NCBI GenBank assembly: GCA_947044365.1
Contig: OX345639.1
Coordinates: 2,429,001-2,493,000 of the forward strand
Direction: 5' to 3'
DNA length: 64,000 bases
Source of the DNA: Petrosia ficiformis
Taxonomy: Eukaryota; Porifera; Demospongiae; Haplosclerida; Petrosiidae
Within the stretch, counting starts at the first letter, position 1. Each line of letters opens with the position of its first letter. This document shows positions 63,301 through 64,000 of this stretch, in pieces. Made by a program: the position numbers and the translations under genes. Under the pieces are notes generated by a model, which did no database searches, was not told the DNA's origin, and saw only the letters and a list, made by a program, of their open reading frames with translations.

Positions 63301-64000
63301 CAATATTTCAAGCAGTTGACCTAATTATGGGATGAACAGTACAAGCAAGGAAGGAGTTCCACTATAGTTTAAGCAAGTTGTGGGAGAGTATTTTGGAAAA
63401 ATGATAAAAGGACATACATTGTACACTCAAATAAATTTCAACTTGAATTCTGGGTCAATTAAAAGGTTACACAATAACTTTGTTCTGAACGAAGTCATGT
63501 GAAGAAGAATTAGAAAAAAAGCAGTTCTGAGGTTGTTGTATTACACATGAATATTAATGAAGAGTGGTCTAACTACAAAATCATAAAAAATTATACTGGA
63601 GTTGTCCTAGTTGCACAAAAATGATATCTGGGTATACCCCCAATATGAAATAGAGAAGATTTTCAACTTCTTGTTTTCTCTGCTCCTGAAACATATTTTG
63701 AGGGTGTTTTGGTGTTAAACTGGGTATATATATTACTGTTTTGAGAGTTACATGTAGACTCTTCATTAATAGAGTGAACTACTAAGATACAAACGATAAA
63801 ATATAATAAACATAACAAACCTGTTCCATCGAAGACTTGTATTTCACTTAAGAAGACCTGATTAATTTTAGCAGAAGAGAGATTAAATGAAAGTTCAAGA
63901 TATTCATAAGGAAGATCATCTTCATTTGTTAATATCAGAGAAACATTAGTAACGATATCATTGTTTTGAGAAAGATCACAGTTTTCAAGAAAAGAAGTTT
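57371..64000 (-). CDS. K4: receptor tyrosine kinase, DS-like + 2 Ig ectodomain, DDR-like kinase (5' end outside window)
   Basis: Exons from 5': 63821-beyond 64000 (end of the DS-like domain, with NVSLILTNEDD and VFLSEIQVFDG), 62667-62999 (Ig1: LSCTV, YTWMGP, DSGNYTC), 60316-60633 (Ig2: LECNF, VVTWRDE, LGGYVCEM), 57371-59052 (Ser/Thr stalk, membrane helix, GKKRMSK, juxtamembrane, kinase). All junctions are phase 1. Juxtamembrane motifs: DPLYSEVSKPSLPPLP, NPMYASAE, APPIPEYRGTPD, SIYSEDD and SVYANPQP. Kinase: GMGQFGEV, IAVKR, FEKEIKFMARL, HRDLATRN, DFGMSQ, YSSFYYR, LPIRWM, ending QIHAYNDYH. Closest to K3 in the cytoplasmic half (shared FGMS, QIHAY ending and proline segment). The activation loop has LYSSFYY, keeping the paired tyrosines. 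The signal peptide and most of the DS-like domain are cut by the window edge. Confidence 0.87.
58968..59047 (-). repeat. 24-bp coding repeat in the K4 stalk
   Basis: Units of 24 bp in pattern CTTCATCAACACCTTCATCA encode SSSTPSSI-like residues just outside the membrane helix. Suits an O-glycosylated stalk and is prone to length change. Confidence 0.85.
59129..59408. mobile_element. MITE with TAGGGTTGGGCA ends
   Basis: Left TAGGGTTGGGCAATAATT and right AATTGCAAAACTGCCCAACCCTA form inverted ends. In the K4 intron between kinase and Ig2 exons. Confidence 0.8.
59443..59575. mobile_element. Short MITE with ~19-bp inverted ends
   Basis: TTAAGGCTCCAACAAATAG at left and CTATTTGTTGGAGCTTTAA at right. 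133 bp, non-coding, same K4 intron. Confidence 0.85.
61488..62004. mobile_element. Element with AGACATGGGGT ends and TAATAG-rich core
   Basis: Left AGACATGGGGTAATATA and right ATTGACCCCATGTCT are inverted. The core has many GTAATAGTAATA repeats. In the K4 intron between Ig2 and Ig1. Confidence 0.7.
62091..62522. mobile_element. TIR element with ~85-bp inverted ends
   Basis: Left AGTCTTGTCCCCAGCCACAC, ACTACCATGG, TGGTGACTTTCTAGCAATT, and right CTAGAAAGTCACCAGATGC, CCATGGTAGT, CTGGGGATGAGACT are inverse copies. No ORF of note. In the K4 Ig intron, directly before the Ig1 exon. Confidence 0.88.
63000..63820 (-). other. K4 intron between DS-like and Ig1 exons
   Basis: About 820 bp with no coding segment recognised; the short minus-strand frame near 63581-63766 has no domain. 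In K2 and K3 the matching intron is only 52 bp. Confidence 0.65.

Overview
The window looks like genomic DNA from an early-branching animal, most likely a demosponge. The reasons are AT-rich sequence, many short GT-AG introns, a dense load of small inverted-repeat transposons, and a tandem group of Ig-bearing receptor tyrosine kinases of the kind known to be expanded in sponges. The species assignment is inference; nothing in the window names a species.

Layout. (1) About 226-19534, plus strand: the 3' half of a gene for the proteasome adaptor/scaffold ECM29 (human ECPAS/KIAA0368), readable as 28 exons; its 5' part lies left of the window. Its introns carry minisatellites and short terminal-inverted-repeat (TIR) elements. 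(2) About 20446-20821, plus strand: a short single-pass membrane protein of unknown function. (3) 21348 to the right edge, all minus strand: four receptor tyrosine kinase genes in a head-to-tail array, called K1 to K4 here. K1 (21348-23153) has almost no ectodomain. K2 (31207-37560) and K3 (43795-56957) are complete from signal peptide to stop. K4 (57371 to beyond 64000) lacks its 5' end.

K2-K4 share one plan: signal peptide, a beta-rich domain resembling the discoidin-like (DS-like) domain of DDR receptors, Ig domain 1, Ig domain 2, Ser/Thr-rich stalk, transmembrane helix, long juxtamembrane region full of YxxP/YSE-type tyrosines and PxxP, then a DDR-like kinase. Every ectodomain module is its own phase-1 exon. 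Stalk, transmembrane, juxtamembrane and kinase sit in one long uninterrupted exon. All four kinases keep the ATP-binding lysine, HRDL and DFG motifs, so they look active. The likely role is ligand binding outside the cell, autophosphorylation, and recruitment of SH2/SH3 adaptors.

The main observation is mosaic similarity. The K2 and K3 blocks from the start codon to nearly the end of Ig1 are almost identical, including two short introns, while Ig2, stalk and kinase of the same genes are clearly diverged. This points to gene conversion or a recent partial duplication of the ligand-facing half. Between and inside genes there are at least a dozen TIR/foldback element families, a long near-perfect inverted repeat at 28.7-30.2 kb that carries three copies of an exon-like ORF start, tRNA-like SINE remnants and a decayed Ty3/gypsy gag fragment. 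I found no CRISPR array, operon, rRNA gene or convincing functional tRNA.
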